Shown here in pieces: positions 28,115 to 37,693 of a stretch of DNA of 64,000 nucleotides. The DNA comes from G963678255 sp963678255. GTDB lineage: Bacteria; Cloacimonadota; Cloacimonadia; Cloacimonadales; WRIO01. The notes below the pieces were generated by a model. It ran no database searches. It was given only the letters and a program-made list of their open reading frames with translations, and was not told where the DNA came from. The first letter of the stretch is position 1. Every line of letters starts with the position of its first letter. The stretch covers positions 1,054,001 to 1,118,000 of the forward strand of contig CAXXTW010000002.1 of the NCBI GenBank assembly GCA_963678255.2, given 5' to 3'. Position numbers and translations under genes: made by a program.

Positions 28115-29290
28115 ATGTTTAAAGAACCACATATCTTTACATCAGAATCAGTAACAGAAGGCCATCCCGACAAAATGGCAGATCAAATTTCCGATGCAGT
28201 GTTAGATGCTATCTTTACTTGTGACCCATATGGTAGAGTAGCATGTGAAGCTTTTGTTACCACAGGTATGGCTTTAGTAGGCGGAGAAATAACAACAACA
28301 TGTTATGTAGATATACCTGAAATTGTCAGACAAACAATAAAAGAAATTGGATACACCGATGCAGATTATGGTATAGATGCCAGAACATGCGCCGTATTAA
28401 CAACAATAGACAGACAATCACCAGATATCGCAATGGGAGTAGATAAAACAAAAACTCATGCTATGGGAGCAGGAGATCAGGGGATGATGTTTGGTTATGC
28501 AGTTAATGAAACGCCAGAATTAATGCCTCTTCCAATATCTTTAGCACATCGTTTAGCAGAGAGATTAGCTTTTGTTCGAAAGGGAGATAAAAACAATCTT
28601 CCAATTTTACCATATTTAAGACCAGATGGAAAAACTCAAGTCAGCGTAGAATATGATGAAAATGATAAACCGATTAGAGTAGAAACCATCGTAGTATCAG
28701 CTCAACATAATCCTGAAATTTCACAAGAACAGATAAAAAAAGATATTTTTGAGCATGTAATTAAGGCTATTGTACCAGCAAATATGATGGATGAAAAGAC
28801 AAAGATTCATATTAATCCAACTGGACGTTTTGTAATAGGTGGCCCTCATGCAGATACAGGATTAACAGGACGAAAAATAATAGTAGATACATATGGTGGA
28901 ATGGGTCGTCATGGTGGAGGTGCTTTTTCAGGAAAAGATCCTTCTAAGGTTGACCGTAGTGCAGCATATATGGCGAGATACATTGCAAAAAATATTGTTG
29001 CATCAGGAATCGCAGAAGAAATTGAAGTACAATTAGCTTATGCCATAGGAATTGCAGAGCCAGTTTCATTATTAGTAAACACTTTTGGAACTGCAAAGAT
29101 ATCTGATCAAAAAATTGTAGAGATAGTCAGACAAGTTTTTGACTTAACACCTGAAGGAATCATAGAAAGTTTGAAATTACGTCGTCCTATCTATAAACTC
29201 ACAGCATCATATGGACATTTTGGTAGAGAGCTCGATGAGTTTACATGGGAAAAACTAGATAAAGTAGAAGAAATTAATGCTTTAGTTTGA
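28115..29290 (+). CDS. metK: S-adenosylmethionine synthetase
   Basis: 391 residues. FTSESVTEGHPDKMADQ, GAGDQGMMFGYA (the GAGDQG hexapeptide), GRFVIGGPHADTGLTGRK and GGGAFSGKDPSKVDRSAAYMAR (the GGGAFSGKD nonapeptide) are diagnostic. It makes SAM from methionine and ATP, the cofactor of the radical SAM proteins in this window. GGGAGGA sits just before the ATG at 28115, which is preferred over the ATG at 28103 that overlaps this ribosome site. A TTGACA with a weak -10 lies at 28059-28087. Confidence 0.96.
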   Translation: MFKEPHIFTSESVTEGHPDKMADQISDAVLDAIFTCDPYGRVACEAFVTTGMALVGGEITTTCYVDIPEIVRQTIKEIGYTDADYGIDARTCAVLTTIDRQSPDIAMGVDKTKTHAMGAGDQGMMFGYAVNETPELMPLPISLAHRLAERLAFVRKGDKNNLPILPYLRPDGKTQVSVEYDENDKPIRVETIVVSAQHNPEISQEQIKKDIFEHVIKAIVPANMMDEKTKIHINPTGRFVIGGPHADTGLTGRKIIVDTYGGMGRHGGGAFSGKDPSKVDRSAAYMARYIAKNIVASGIAEEIEVQLAYAIGIAEPVSLLVNTFGTAKISDQKIVEIVRQVFDLTPEGIIESLKLRRPIYKLTASYGHFGRELDEFTWEKLDKVEEINALV

Positions 29291-29315
29291 TTTTTAATAG
29301 TCAAATATTAAAATA

Positions 29316-29344
29316 TTGACAAAAATCGAACAATTTAAGAATAT
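29316..29344 (+). promoter_or_regulatory. Promoter of the SRP RNA
   Basis: TTGACA (29316-29321), 17-bp spacer, GAATAT (29339-29344). The predicted start at about 29351 coincides with the base of the SRP RNA closing helix. Confidence 0.55.
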
Positions 29345-29351
29345 GTAAATA

Positions 29352-29446
29352 GCCAGGCCCGATGCAATTGTTTCGTGCGAACCAGGTCAGGATCGGAAGA
29401 TAGCAGCCTTAAGCGATGTAAACGATGTGACATCGGTCACCTGGTT
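29352..29446 (+). ncRNA. ffs: Bacterial small signal recognition particle RNA (4.5S)
   Basis: About 95 nt. The core ACCAGGTCAGG then TCGGAAGATAGCAGCC (29391-29418) matches the conserved domain IV tip of 4.5S RNA, with the GGAA tetraloop and the AGCAG bulge that bind Ffh. The ends close as CCAGG/CCTGG and CCGATG/CATCGG. The transcript is followed by TTTATTTTTTATT, a likely terminator tail. It guides ribosomes making membrane proteins to FtsY. Confidence 0.9.
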
Positions 29447-29488
29447 TATTTTTTATTCAAAAACAGAGATCTAAAAAATAAATCAAAA

Positions 29489-29562
29489 GAGACTGTTCAC
29501 TTCAATAAGTGATGAATAGAGGATAATCAGGGAAATCAGCAACAAAAAGTGAACATAGTCTT
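29489..29562. repeat. Short element with insertion-sequence-like inverted ends (MITE candidate)
   Basis: GAGACTGTTCACTT at the left and, inverted, AAGTGAACATAGTCTT at the right, 74 bp overall. The left end differs by one base from the GAGACTGTGCAC end of the insertion sequence at 5629, so this could be a non-autonomous derivative. The internal words GATGAATAGAGGATA recur next to a solo end at 56998. Confidence 0.5.
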
Positions 29563-29599
29563 TATAATTAAACTTATTTCTAAAATTGACATAAATTGG

Positions 29600-29700
29600 A
29601 TAAGATAATGGTAGTGCTGACGCACTACAGATAATGGCAAATCGAGAATTTGCCGATAATAGATAAAAGATAAAAGTTAAGCTTCATCGTTGGTGGATTG
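29600..29700. repeat. Hairpin module, copy 6
   Basis: GTAGTGCTGACGCACTAC stem, AGATAATGG, then GCAAATC-GAGA-ATTTGCC, and an AGATAA spacer series. Next comes GCTTCATCGTTGGTGGATTGCTTTAA, into which the IS1634-like element is inserted. The uninterrupted counterpart is at 57040-57135. Confidence 0.75.
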
Positions 29701-29905
29701 CTTTAACCCATCTTTACCACTCAAACAAAGATTTTAAACTTTTTTTTCATTAATCCTTCAAAACAAGTTAATTGATAGCAGTTAACTAATGCGTAAAACG
29801 CCTCACTAAGCAACGATCTCTGCCTTAGACGACTTTATGTTCAAAATAAAGAAAGGAATATAATAGAAAAAGTCAAATGTAGTGCCCCAAATACAAATAT
29901 AATGC

Positions 29906-29932
29906 TTGACAAATAATCAGCAAAAATATAAT
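29906..29932 (+). promoter_or_regulatory. Promoter of the IS1634-like transposase
   Basis: TTGACA (29906-29911), 15-bp spacer, TATAAT (29927-29932). It lies 12 bases before the ATG at 29944. The transcript would be almost leaderless and there is no clear ribosome site. Confidence 0.6.
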
Positions 29933-29943
29933 TTGATTACATT

Positions 29944-31763
29944 ATGTATATAAGAGATTTAAAAAAGGTGATAAGATTATTTTTAGACTCGTAGAGTCAT
30001 ACAGAGGACCAAATGGTCCAAGACAGAGGACTGTTTTAACTTTTAATGAGTTAAATTTACCTAAAGAACAATGGAAAGAATTAGCTAATATTGTTGAAAT
30101 GCTACTTTCAGGTCAAACTTTCATCAATAACAATACAGATATTATAGATAAAGCCGAGAATATCGTTAAACTTATCAAAAGAAAAACAATTTTAAAAGTA
30201 GAAAATCAATATGATAAGGTAGAAATAGTTGAGAAAGATATTCAAAATGTGGATTTAAACAGTCTAAAACATACAGAAGTCCGTTCAATTGGAGCAGAAC
30301 ACGTGGCTCTGTCTGTATATAAGGAGTTAGAAATAGATAAGGTACTTAAAGAAAATGGATTTTCAGAGCACCAAAGAGAAGTTGCAGCTTTATCAATAAT
30401 CGGAAGACTTGTTTATCCTGAAAGTGAGAAGTCAACAAGAGAATGGGCAATTAACAAATCAGGACTGGACTCCTTATTAAATACTTCATTTTCAAAATTA
30501 TCAAATAACTCACTTTACCGAATAACAGATAAACTCTATTCATTAAAAGAAACTCTAGAAAGTCATTTGATTGAAAAAGAGCGTAGTCTATTAAATTTAA
30601 AAGAGAAATTAGTTTTATTTGATTTAACCAATACGTATTTTGAAGGTAGTTGTTCATCAATACCAGGCGCAAAATTTGGTTTATCAAAAGAGAAAAGAAA
30701 AGATTGTCGATTATTGACATTAGGCTTTATCATAGATGAGAATGGTTTTCCAAAAACATGCAAAGTAATGGAAGGAAACCAAAGTGAGCCATCTTCTTTA
30801 GTTGATATGATTAAGCAACTGGAAGAAGCAAGTAATGAAAAAGACCGTTTGTTTAAAGATAAAATAGTCGTAATTGATGCAGGAATATCTTCAGAATCTA
30901 ATTTAAAATACTTGTCTGATCAAGGCTATCATTACATCTGTGTTGCGAAAAATAAACCTTTCAGTTGTGAAGAAATTAACCAGTTAGAAGCTTCAGATAT
31001 TTTTTCAACCCAAGACAAAGAGATTAAGGCAACCATTCTAAAAAAAGAGGATGAGACATATTTATACTGTGTGAGTCCAATGAAAAAAGTAAAAGAGCAA
31101 TCAATGCTTGAAAGTTTTACAAAAAAATATATTCGTGATTTAGAATTATTGAAAGAATCTCTAGCAAAGAAAAAAACGGTTAAATCGTATGATAAAATAT
31201 TAGAAAAATTGGGCAGATTAAAAGAAAAACACAAATCGATCTCGAGATTTATTGTAGTGGATATTGAACAAGAAGATAATCTTGTTCAAAGTATATCATG
31301 GGAAAACACATATTCTGATCAAAAGGACTTTTCTTATAACGGTTCCTATTTTCTAAGAACCAATCTGAATAATTTTAATGAACAGGAATTATGGAATATC
31401 TACTCAACACTAACAAACATAGAATATTCATTCAGATGCCTTAAAAGTGAGTTAGCATTTAGACCTGTTTATCACAAAATACAGGTAAGGGCGGAGAGTC
31501 ATTTATTTATAGCAGTATTAGCCTATCATATTTTGAATGTTATCAGAACCAAATTAAAGGCTCATGACATAAATTTTTCATGGAATAAAACCAGAGAACT
31601 GTTATCAACACATAACCTTATTACAACAGAGATGAAAACAGAAGATTCAAAAATAATAACTATTGTTCAGCCTTCAGATGCAAATGAGATACAAAAAAGA
31701 ATATATAAGGCTTTAAACATCAAAATCAACCCAATAAATAGAAAGATAATTAAGTTGCCGTAG
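29944..31763 (+). CDS. IS1634-family transposase, apparently expressed by a -1 frameshift
   Basis: The main frame, open at least from 29967, reads FRLVESYRGPNGPRQRT, as expected near the N-terminus of IS1634 transposases, but has no start codon before Met at 30099. The ATG at 29944 is in the +1 frame (MYIRDLKKV, then stop after 16 codons). The overlap carries A-AAA-AAG at 29961-29967 in the phase required for -1 slippage. A slip there gives MYIRDLKKGDKIIFRLVESY and about 606 residues in total. The catalytic part has LFDLTNTYFEG (Asp), VVIDAGISSESN (Asp) and IEYSFRCLKSEL (Glu). A simple one-base deletion is the alternative. Confidence 0.75.
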
Positions 31764-31873
31764 TGCCCCGCACTTTTAATTATGTATATTTTACAATGAC
31801 TTACGATAAATTATGGTAAAGATGGGTTAACATGACAAATATTAATAAATGTAATCTTCATTTCTTTCTTTTG

Positions 31874-33517
31874 AGAGTTTGTGCAAACTTAACGGTTATA
31901 AATAATAAAATACTATAAATAACTTGACAATAATTATATATAAAGTATTATATCACAATATATATAGGAGGTTTCATGAACAGATATGACAGTAAGATAA
32001 ATAGAAATGAAACTCTGCTTTTTTGTGTTGATGACTATGTTCCTAAAAATCATATGGTAAGACATCTTGATTCTATCGTAGATAGTATCATTAATGAGGA
32101 TAGCAACTTTAAATGTTTCAAAGCCAATAAGAATAAGACAGGTAGACGTGCTTTTAATCCTGGCGATTTGTTAAAATTGTTTATTTATGGATACATGAAT
32201 AGATTGTCTGCCAGTAGAAAACTTGAAGAAGAATGTTTGAAAAACATATACTTAATATGGCTAACCAACGGCATAACTCCGAGTTTTAGAACTCTTTGTT
32301 ATTTTCGGGAGAATAATGGAGATAATATTGAGAAATTTTTCTATTCTTTCGTACAGAAGTTAATTTTAAACAACTTAGTAGACACTAGACTGTTTGCAAC
32401 AGATGGAGTAAAGATCAAAGGTTACGTTTCCAAACCTAGTAAAAACGAAAAAGAATTGCAGGAATATAAAAGAATGAAAATAGAAGAATTTAAAAAATTT
32501 ATCAAAGAATTAAGAGAAAAAGATGAGTCAGAATTATCTCCTGCTACAAAAAGAAAAATCAATAAATTTAAGAATAGAATGGCTAAGATAAAGAAATGTG
32601 AAGTCAAGATTAAAAACGGAGAATCAAAATACGTAAATCCTGAAGATCCGGATGCTGTATTGTTGAATAATCACGGAAATCACTTTAGAGGTTATAATTG
32701 CCAGGCTACAGTTGAATCAAAAAACAAGTATGTTGTAAATGTTAGGATCAGTACTAATAGTAATGATAGCTATGAATTAATACCTACTATTCAATCAATA
32801 AAAGACAATTTAGGTATATTACCTGAAAAAATAGTCGCAGATAAAGGTTACAATACAATAGGAGGAATATTTAAAGCAGAAGATGAATATAATGTGAAAA
32901 TCATAACAGAGTTAAACTGTATTGAAAAAGAGAAATTTAAAGGTTTTATTTATAATCCAGTTGATGATTCATATACTTGTCCTCAAAATCAAAAGTTAAC
33001 ATATCATTGCAAAAAGAAAGCTAAAAATGGTAGAATGGTAATGGTTTATAATTGCCAAAATTGCAAAAATTGTCCACTAATGGGAAAGTGTACTACTTCA
33101 AAAAGAGGCAGAGATTTTCATCGATCCATTGCTTATGAACGTGAAACAAAATATCGAGAATTAATGAGTCTTGAAAAAAATCAGAAAATATTCAAAAAGC
33201 GTAAAGGGATGATAGAAAATGTGTTTGGAACGATAAGACGAAGAATGGGATATGTTCCGCTATTATTACGCGGAACTCGCAAAGTGACAATAGAAATATT
33301 CCTGTATTTCATTGGGTACAACATAACCAGATTTGTAAACAATATGATAAAGTCCAGATTAATTAATGTCTTTAATTTTAGCACTCTTATTTTGTTTTTA
33401 AGATCATTTGGAGTTCGTAAAACGCATCAGGAATCACTCAATTTGTGAATTGGTATGTTTATGTGATTTTTGATATAAATTTTTACGAACTTTAAAAATC
33501 GTTTTTGTACAAACTCT
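31874..33517 (+). mobile_element. IS1182-like insertion sequence, copy B
   Basis: 1,644 bp, same length and ends as copy A apart from TGTACAAACTCT for TGCACAAACTCT at the right. It interrupts the same CTTCATTTCTTTC-TTTTG / TTGAAAGAAAG module. It lies 47 bp after the IS1634-like element, so two elements have entered one repeat array. Confidence 0.88.
31976..33448 (+). CDS. IS1182-family transposase (copy B)
   Basis: 490 residues, identical to copy A except for Gln instead of Lys in the YNCQNCKNCPLMGKC segment. All DDE motifs (LFATDGVKIKG, EKIVADKGYN, ENVFGTIRRRMGY) are intact. AGGAGG precedes the ATG. The near identity implies recent transposition or gene conversion. Confidence 0.92.
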   Translation: MNRYDSKINRNETLLFCVDDYVPKNHMVRHLDSIVDSIINEDSNFKCFKANKNKTGRRAFNPGDLLKLFIYGYMNRLSASRKLEEECLKNIYLIWLTNGITPSFRTLCYFRENNGDNIEKFFYSFVQKLILNNLVDTRLFATDGVKIKGYVSKPSKNEKELQEYKRMKIEEFKKFIKELREKDESELSPATKRKINKFKNRMAKIKKCEVKIKNGESKYVNPEDPDAVLLNNHGNHFRGYNCQATVESKNKYVVNVRISTNSNDSYELIPTIQSIKDNLGILPEKIVADKGYNTIGGIFKAEDEYNVKIITELNCIEKEKFKGFIYNPVDDSYTCPQNQKLTYHCKKKAKNGRMVMVYNCQNCKNCPLMGKCTTSKRGRDFHRSIAYERETKYRELMSLEKNQKIFKKRKGMIENVFGTIRRRMGYVPLLLRGTRKVTIEIFLYFIGYNITRFVNNMIKSRLINVFNFSTLILFLRSFGVRKTHQESLNL

Positions 33518-33539
33518 TGAAAGAAAGAAATGAAAACAA

Positions 33540-33960
33540 AGAAAGTTCAAGCCCTAGGAAACCCCTATCGGAGATCTTGATTTCATCAGTTATCTCTGAT
33601 ATCTTTATTTCTTATCCTTTAGATGGTCTGCCATTTAATCTCCAGTCACTCTCAGGGACTCCGCCATAGCTTGTCAATGGGTAAGTTAAATTATGAGGTA
33701 AACCATTGTCTTCAATCAGAATGGCTGTTCGTTCCCCTTCGAGTTTCCCTACGACTTCACGCTGTTTTTTCATGGGCGATATCTCATTAATACATGGTTA
33801 TTTACTTGTGATAGATGGAGGTAATATTGGAAAAGAAGATAAAAGATGGGTATCATCTTCAAGTATTCGAGTCCGAGCCGAACTCGCTCCAGAACACACC
33901 ATTTTTTCATGGGCGATGAACCATTTATACATTTTAATCAGGGAGAGAGATAGTTTTTTA
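33540..33960. repeat. Dispersed repeat module, sixth copy
   Basis: Contains the core segment on the minus strand (33612-33773, MKKQREVVGKLEGERTAIL to WRLNGRPSKG), shortened to 53 codons. The CGAGTCCGAGCCGAACTCG hairpin near 33865 follows. A plus-strand frame across 33706-34128 is a shadow of this repeat. The right end of a GAGACTGTGCAC-type element (TTGCACAGTCTC) lies at 34095-34106. Confidence 0.7.
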
Positions 33961-34140
33961 CTCAGAAAAAAGAGAAGAATTGATGTAATTATTTTTATTA
34001 GTAAATTCTATTGCCAGATATGTCAAGAAGGAGCATCCATTTACATTTTTCTCGCCTATAAGTACAAGAGTTTCTTAATGGGAGCTTATATAATTTGCAC
34101 AGTCTCAATTAAAAAAACTGATTTATGAATTATTTTTGTA

Positions 34141-34168
34141 TTGACATTTTAAAAATTAACATTATCCT
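34141..34168 (+). promoter_or_regulatory. Promoter of cheW-MCP
   Basis: TTGACA (34141-34146), 16-bp spacer, TATCCT (34163-34168), at the edge of the repeat island; TAGGAG precedes the cheW ATG. Confidence 0.5.
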
Positions 34169-34205
34169 AATTTTCAGCATTAATAATTGAAATTTAGGAG
34201 AAAAG

Positions 34206-34691
34206 ATGGAACATGAACTTATTGAGGATTTAAATGGTTTCTCCGGTAAATATCTAACGATAAACCTAAAGGAAGAACTATTTGGCATAAGTGTTAGGCA
34301 TATTATGCAAATAATTGCTATACCAGAAATTACTCCAATCCCCAAAACACCAGATCATATAAAGGGTGTGATCAATCTACGAGGGAAAATCATTCCAGTT
34401 ATTGATTTAAGAACTAGGTTTAATCTACCATTTGAAGGTTATAATGATCGAACGAGTATTGTCATTGTTAAATTAAAATTGTCTCAATCGGATCTTTATA
34501 TTGGAATTATTGTCGATAAAGTTAATGAAGTGTTAGATATACATTTAGAAGAATTGGAAAAAACTCCTTCTTTTGGAATAACACTAAACACAGAATTTAT
34601 TCAATGTATGGCAAAAGTTAAAGACAAAGTAGTAACACTTTTGGATATTAACAGAGTATTAACTGAAGATGAATTAAAATTAATAAGTTAA
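34206..34691 (+). CDS. cheW: CheW chemotaxis coupling protein
   Basis: 161 residues of a single CheW beta-barrel domain: YLTINLKEELFGISVRHIMQII, PKTPDHIKGVINLRGKIIPVIDLRTRF and GIIVDKVNEVLDI are the family's conserved blocks. CheW bridges receptors to the CheA kinase. It is 26 bp upstream of a receptor gene. No cheA, cheY or methylation gene is in the window, so the pair must use a kinase encoded elsewhere. Confidence 0.92.
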   Translation: MEHELIEDLNGFSGKYLTINLKEELFGISVRHIMQIIAIPEITPIPKTPDHIKGVINLRGKIIPVIDLRTRFNLPFEGYNDRTSIVIVKLKLSQSDLYIGIIVDKVNEVLDIHLEELEKTPSFGITLNTEFIQCMAKVKDKVVTLLDINRVLTEDELKLIS

Positions 34692-34717
34692 CTTAATAAA
34701 AATAAAAGGAGTAGATC

Positions 34718-36691
34718 ATGTTTTTAAAAGCAAAAATCGGCAAAAGATTAAGTATCTGTTTTATTACAATTATTTCAATCATGATTATTATTACAGTTTT
34801 ATCCATCATTAGATTAAATCTGTTAAAAAGTGATAATGATGCATTAATTAATGAGCAATTTCAAATAGTAGTTTCAGCGAATGGTGTCATTGATAATTTA
34901 AATATTGTAGCCCGATCAGTAAGAAATCTATATATTTATGATGATGCAAATGAAAAGACAAGAGATTTTGACAAAATTACTGAAGCTAGAGTCAATATTC
35001 CTAAACAATTAGAAATAATGGATAAGTTTATCAATAATGAGGAAGGGAAAAAACAACTAGAAGTTATGGTAGAAGCCAGGAAAAAATATGTATCAAATTT
35101 AGATACATTTCTGGATTTTATACGAAATAATAATAAAACAGATGCAGCAATTCTTCTTAAGGGAGATATGAGAACCACTCAAAATAACTATATGGATTAT
35201 CTAAGAAAACTTATCGATTATCAGACAAAACAAACAGAGCAAAAAGGTGTTGAAACTCGAACAACCATACGAAACTTAATCATAATATTAACAGTTTTAT
35301 TAATACTTGCAATAATCATTTCAATAGCTTTTGCTCTTTGGATAACCAACAGTATAAAAAAACCAATCTACCAATGTGTTGAAGCGGCAAATGAAATTGC
35401 AGATGGTAATACCAAAGTATCATTTAAGATTGAATATGAAGATGAGACTGCAGATCTGATGCATGCAATGGAAAGGATGAGTCATAACATAAATTTAATG
35501 TATCAGGATGCAATATTTTTATCAGAAGCTGCTATTGAGGGTAAACTAAAAACAAGAGCCAATACAGCTAAGCACAAAGGAGATTTCAAAGCAATCGTTG
35601 ACGGGGTTAATAAAACCTTGGATGCTGTTATAAACCCTGTAAATGAAGCCATGGAGATCATGAGTAAACTTGCCAATAAAAACATGACAGTACGAGTAAA
35701 AGGACTTTACAAGGGAGATTTAGACCTTTTTAAAGGAAACATCAATACAGCTGCGATAAATCTAGAAGAAGCATTGATTCAAGTCGAAATGGCAATCGAG
35801 CAGATAACATCAGCTGCTGGTCAGATAAGTTCAGGAAGTCAAACCTTAGCAGAAGCAACAGGTGAGCAGGCAAGTTCACTTGAAGAGATATCCAGTTCAG
35901 TTGAAGAAATCAATTCATTAACAGCAAACAATGCGAGCAACTCAAAAATTGGTTTAAACTTAACTGATGAAGCTGTTAAATCGGTTAATGAAGGCAATGT
36001 TTCAATGAGCAGAATGAGTGAAGCGATGGCTTCAATACTGAAATCATCACTTGAAACAGGAAAAATCATTAAAACAATAGATGAGATAGCCTTTCAAACT
36101 AATCTTCTTGCATTAAATGCGGCAGTTGAAGCAGCCCATGCAGGAGAAGCAGGTAAAGGTTTTGCAGTTGTAGCTGAAGAAGTGAAAAATCTTGCTTTAA
36201 GAAGTGCTGAAGCAGCCAAAAATACTAGTAATTTAATCGAAGGATCAACCAAGAATGCAGAATTAGGTGCAAAAATTGTAGATCAAGTAGCTCTTTCATT
36301 CACAGAAATCAAAGAAAAATTTGCAAAAGTAAAAAACATTGTTGAAGAAATTGCTGCCTCATCTGAAGAACAATCACAGGGTATTCAACAGGTCAACACT
36401 GCCATTCAGGAAATGAATAAAGTAACACAGCAAAGTGCAGCAAATGCTGAAGAATCTGCTTCTGCGGCAGAAGAGCTAAATGGACAATCTTCAGAACTTC
36501 ATAATATGGTATCACAATTTAAGTTGAATAGACAATCCTTTAACTACAATAAAAAAAGGAACTCTCAAGTATCTGACAGAAGAAACCAACAAAAATTAGT
36601 AACACGTAAGTCTAATGAAATTTATGAAATCAATCCAGAGCACATACTTCCTTTAGATGAAATGGATGATTCAGATTTTGAAGATTTTTAA
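34718..36691 (+). CDS. Methyl-accepting chemotaxis protein
   Basis: 657 residues. Membrane helix at about 10-32, a periplasmic four-helix-bundle sensor to about 188, a second helix at 188-212, and a HAMP domain (NSIKKPIYQCVEAANEIADGN). A second HAMP-like stretch follows near 300-350. The signalling hairpin has the tip EIAFQTNLLALNAAVEAAHAG and FAVVAEEVKNLALRSAEAAK. The C-terminus ends in an acidic tail, PEHILPLDEMDDSDFEDF, of a type common in deltaproteobacterial receptors and without a CheR pentapeptide. Ligand unknown. Confidence 0.92.
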   Translation: MFLKAKIGKRLSICFITIISIMIIITVLSIIRLNLLKSDNDALINEQFQIVVSANGVIDNLNIVARSVRNLYIYDDANEKTRDFDKITEARVNIPKQLEIMDKFINNEEGKKQLEVMVEARKKYVSNLDTFLDFIRNNNKTDAAILLKGDMRTTQNNYMDYLRKLIDYQTKQTEQKGVETRTTIRNLIIILTVLLILAIIISIAFALWITNSIKKPIYQCVEAANEIADGNTKVSFKIEYEDETADLMHAMERMSHNINLMYQDAIFLSEAAIEGKLKTRANTAKHKGDFKAIVDGVNKTLDAVINPVNEAMEIMSKLANKNMTVRVKGLYKGDLDLFKGNINTAAINLEEALIQVEMAIEQITSAAGQISSGSQTLAEATGEQASSLEEISSSVEEINSLTANNASNSKIGLNLTDEAVKSVNEGNVSMSRMSEAMASILKSSLETGKIIKTIDEIAFQTNLLALNAAVEAAHAGEAGKGFAVVAEEVKNLALRSAEAAKNTSNLIEGSTKNAELGAKIVDQVALSFTEIKEKFAKVKNIVEEIAASSEEQSQGIQQVNTAIQEMNKVTQQSAANAEESASAAEELNGQSSELHNMVSQFKLNRQSFNYNKKRNSQVSDRRNQQKLVTRKSNEIYEINPEHILPLDEMDDSDFEDF

Positions 36692-36714
36692 ATAATCACA
36701 CAATTAATTAATAA

Positions 36715-36751
36715 GAAAAAAATGGGAAATTGAGTTTTCCCATTTTTTTTT
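36715..36751. terminator. Bidirectional terminator between MCP and OsmC genes
   Basis: AATGGGAAA / TTTCCCATT stem (36721-36744) flanked by an A-run on the left and a T-run on the right, so it can serve both converging genes. Confidence 0.8.
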
Positions 36752-36796
36752 ATCTGTTATTATTGAGAGAAGCTTTAAAGAATGAGATAGAGAGTA

Positions 36797-37231
36797 TTAC
36801 TTATATAATTTAAAATTAATTTCTATATCCACATTTCCTTTTAACATAGCATAGACAGGGCAATATGTTTCTTCTGCCAAATTAATAACACGTTTAATCT
36901 CTTCATCAGTTGCATCTGATGAAGTAATCTGAATATTTAAAACAATTTTTTTAAAAGCAGTGGGGTGCTCTGATTTCCGAAATCCTTTTGTTTGAATATT
37001 AAAAGATGTTATTGTTTTTTTCATCTTTCTTAGGAATGTCAACACTGCTGAACCTACACAGGAACTTAAACTCAACAATAGCAGTTCTAAAGAGCAATAT
37101 CCCAGGTTATCACCCAAAGGAGCAATATAATCAATTGAAAGAGGTTGTTGACCTTCACATAATCCGTGAAAATTCAATTTCTCATTAACAAGAGTTAATT
37201 CTGTAATCATTTCTTTGTTCTTATCTAGCAT
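36797..37231 (-). CDS. OsmC-family protein
   Basis: 144 residues. YSLELLLLSLSSCVGSAV-type segment (LGYCSLELLLLSLSSCVG) and NLAEETYCPVYAML carry the two cysteines of OsmC/Ohr proteins, which reduce organic hydroperoxides. Family members often use lipoylated partners as electron donors. The ATG at 37231 has AAGGATG upstream and is preferred to the ATG at 37246. Monocistronic. Confidence 0.82.
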   Translation of the reverse strand: MLDKNKEMITELTLVNEKLNFHGLCEGQQPLSIDYIAPLGDNLGYCSLELLLLSLSSCVGSAVLTFLRKMKKTITSFNIQTKGFRKSEHPTAFKKIVLNIQITSSDATDEEIKRVINLAEETYCPVYAMLKGNVDIEINFKLYK

Positions 37232-37246
37232 AATCACATCCTTCAT

Positions 37247-37693
37247 AATTCAAATATTAGTTTCAATTTCTTTTATCAAATAATAATATATTCGACATAA
37301 TTATTTGATTCTACAAACTACACTTTAAGAAACAATGATATTTTTTTTGTCAACGAAAATTATGAAGTAACTAATAATATTATTTTGAAAAAAACCATTT
37401 TTTTAATAAACAGGTCAGAGAAACACCTTTTTAGCCTCCAGTCTTGGTCTTATTGTGATAGAATAGTAAATATAACAATCTTAAGGGAATTAACTACTAT
37501 ATTTAATAGAATCGTATAGAAGTTATGTGTTTAGATCAATTGGTTCTTTTTGAGGTAGTATTCAAGGAGCATATAAGTTTAAATAATAAGATTATAATTT
37601 TATAGTTTAAGATAAAAAAAAGATATAGGATTTCCTGATTAAACGAAATAACTAAACAATTATTGTTGTTTAAACAAGAAATCCATTAATTTG
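37247..37693. other. Non-coding gap
   Basis: 447 bp, very AT-rich. I see no gene, no RNA signature and none of the shared repeat modules. A weak AAACAA/TTGTTT hairpin near 37652 lies downstream of the TerB-like gene but lacks a U-tract. Confidence 0.4.

Larger units (their letters stand above)
29707..31826 (+). mobile_element. IS1634-like insertion sequence with TTAA target duplication
   Basis: 2,120 bp bounded by 13-bp perfect inverted ends CCCATCTTTACCA (29707-29719 and complement at 31814-31826). TTAA flanks both sides (29703-29706 and 31827-31830). Joining the flanks gives GCTTTAA-CATGACAAAT, close to the empty-site sequence GCTTTAATATGACAAAT at 57120. It carries one transposase. A direct repeat GTAGTGCCCC lies inside at 29879 and 31760; its meaning is unknown. 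Confidence 0.8.

Noticed and set aside
29879..31769. GTAGTGCCCC direct repeat as target duplication of the IS1634-like element
   Set aside because: The 13-bp inverted ends and TTAA duplication lie outside it, and the empty-site comparison supports those outer boundaries.
33706..34128. Reading frame of 140 codons on the plus strand
   Set aside because: It is the opposite strand of the dispersed repeat module; no ribosome site and no homologous protein pattern.
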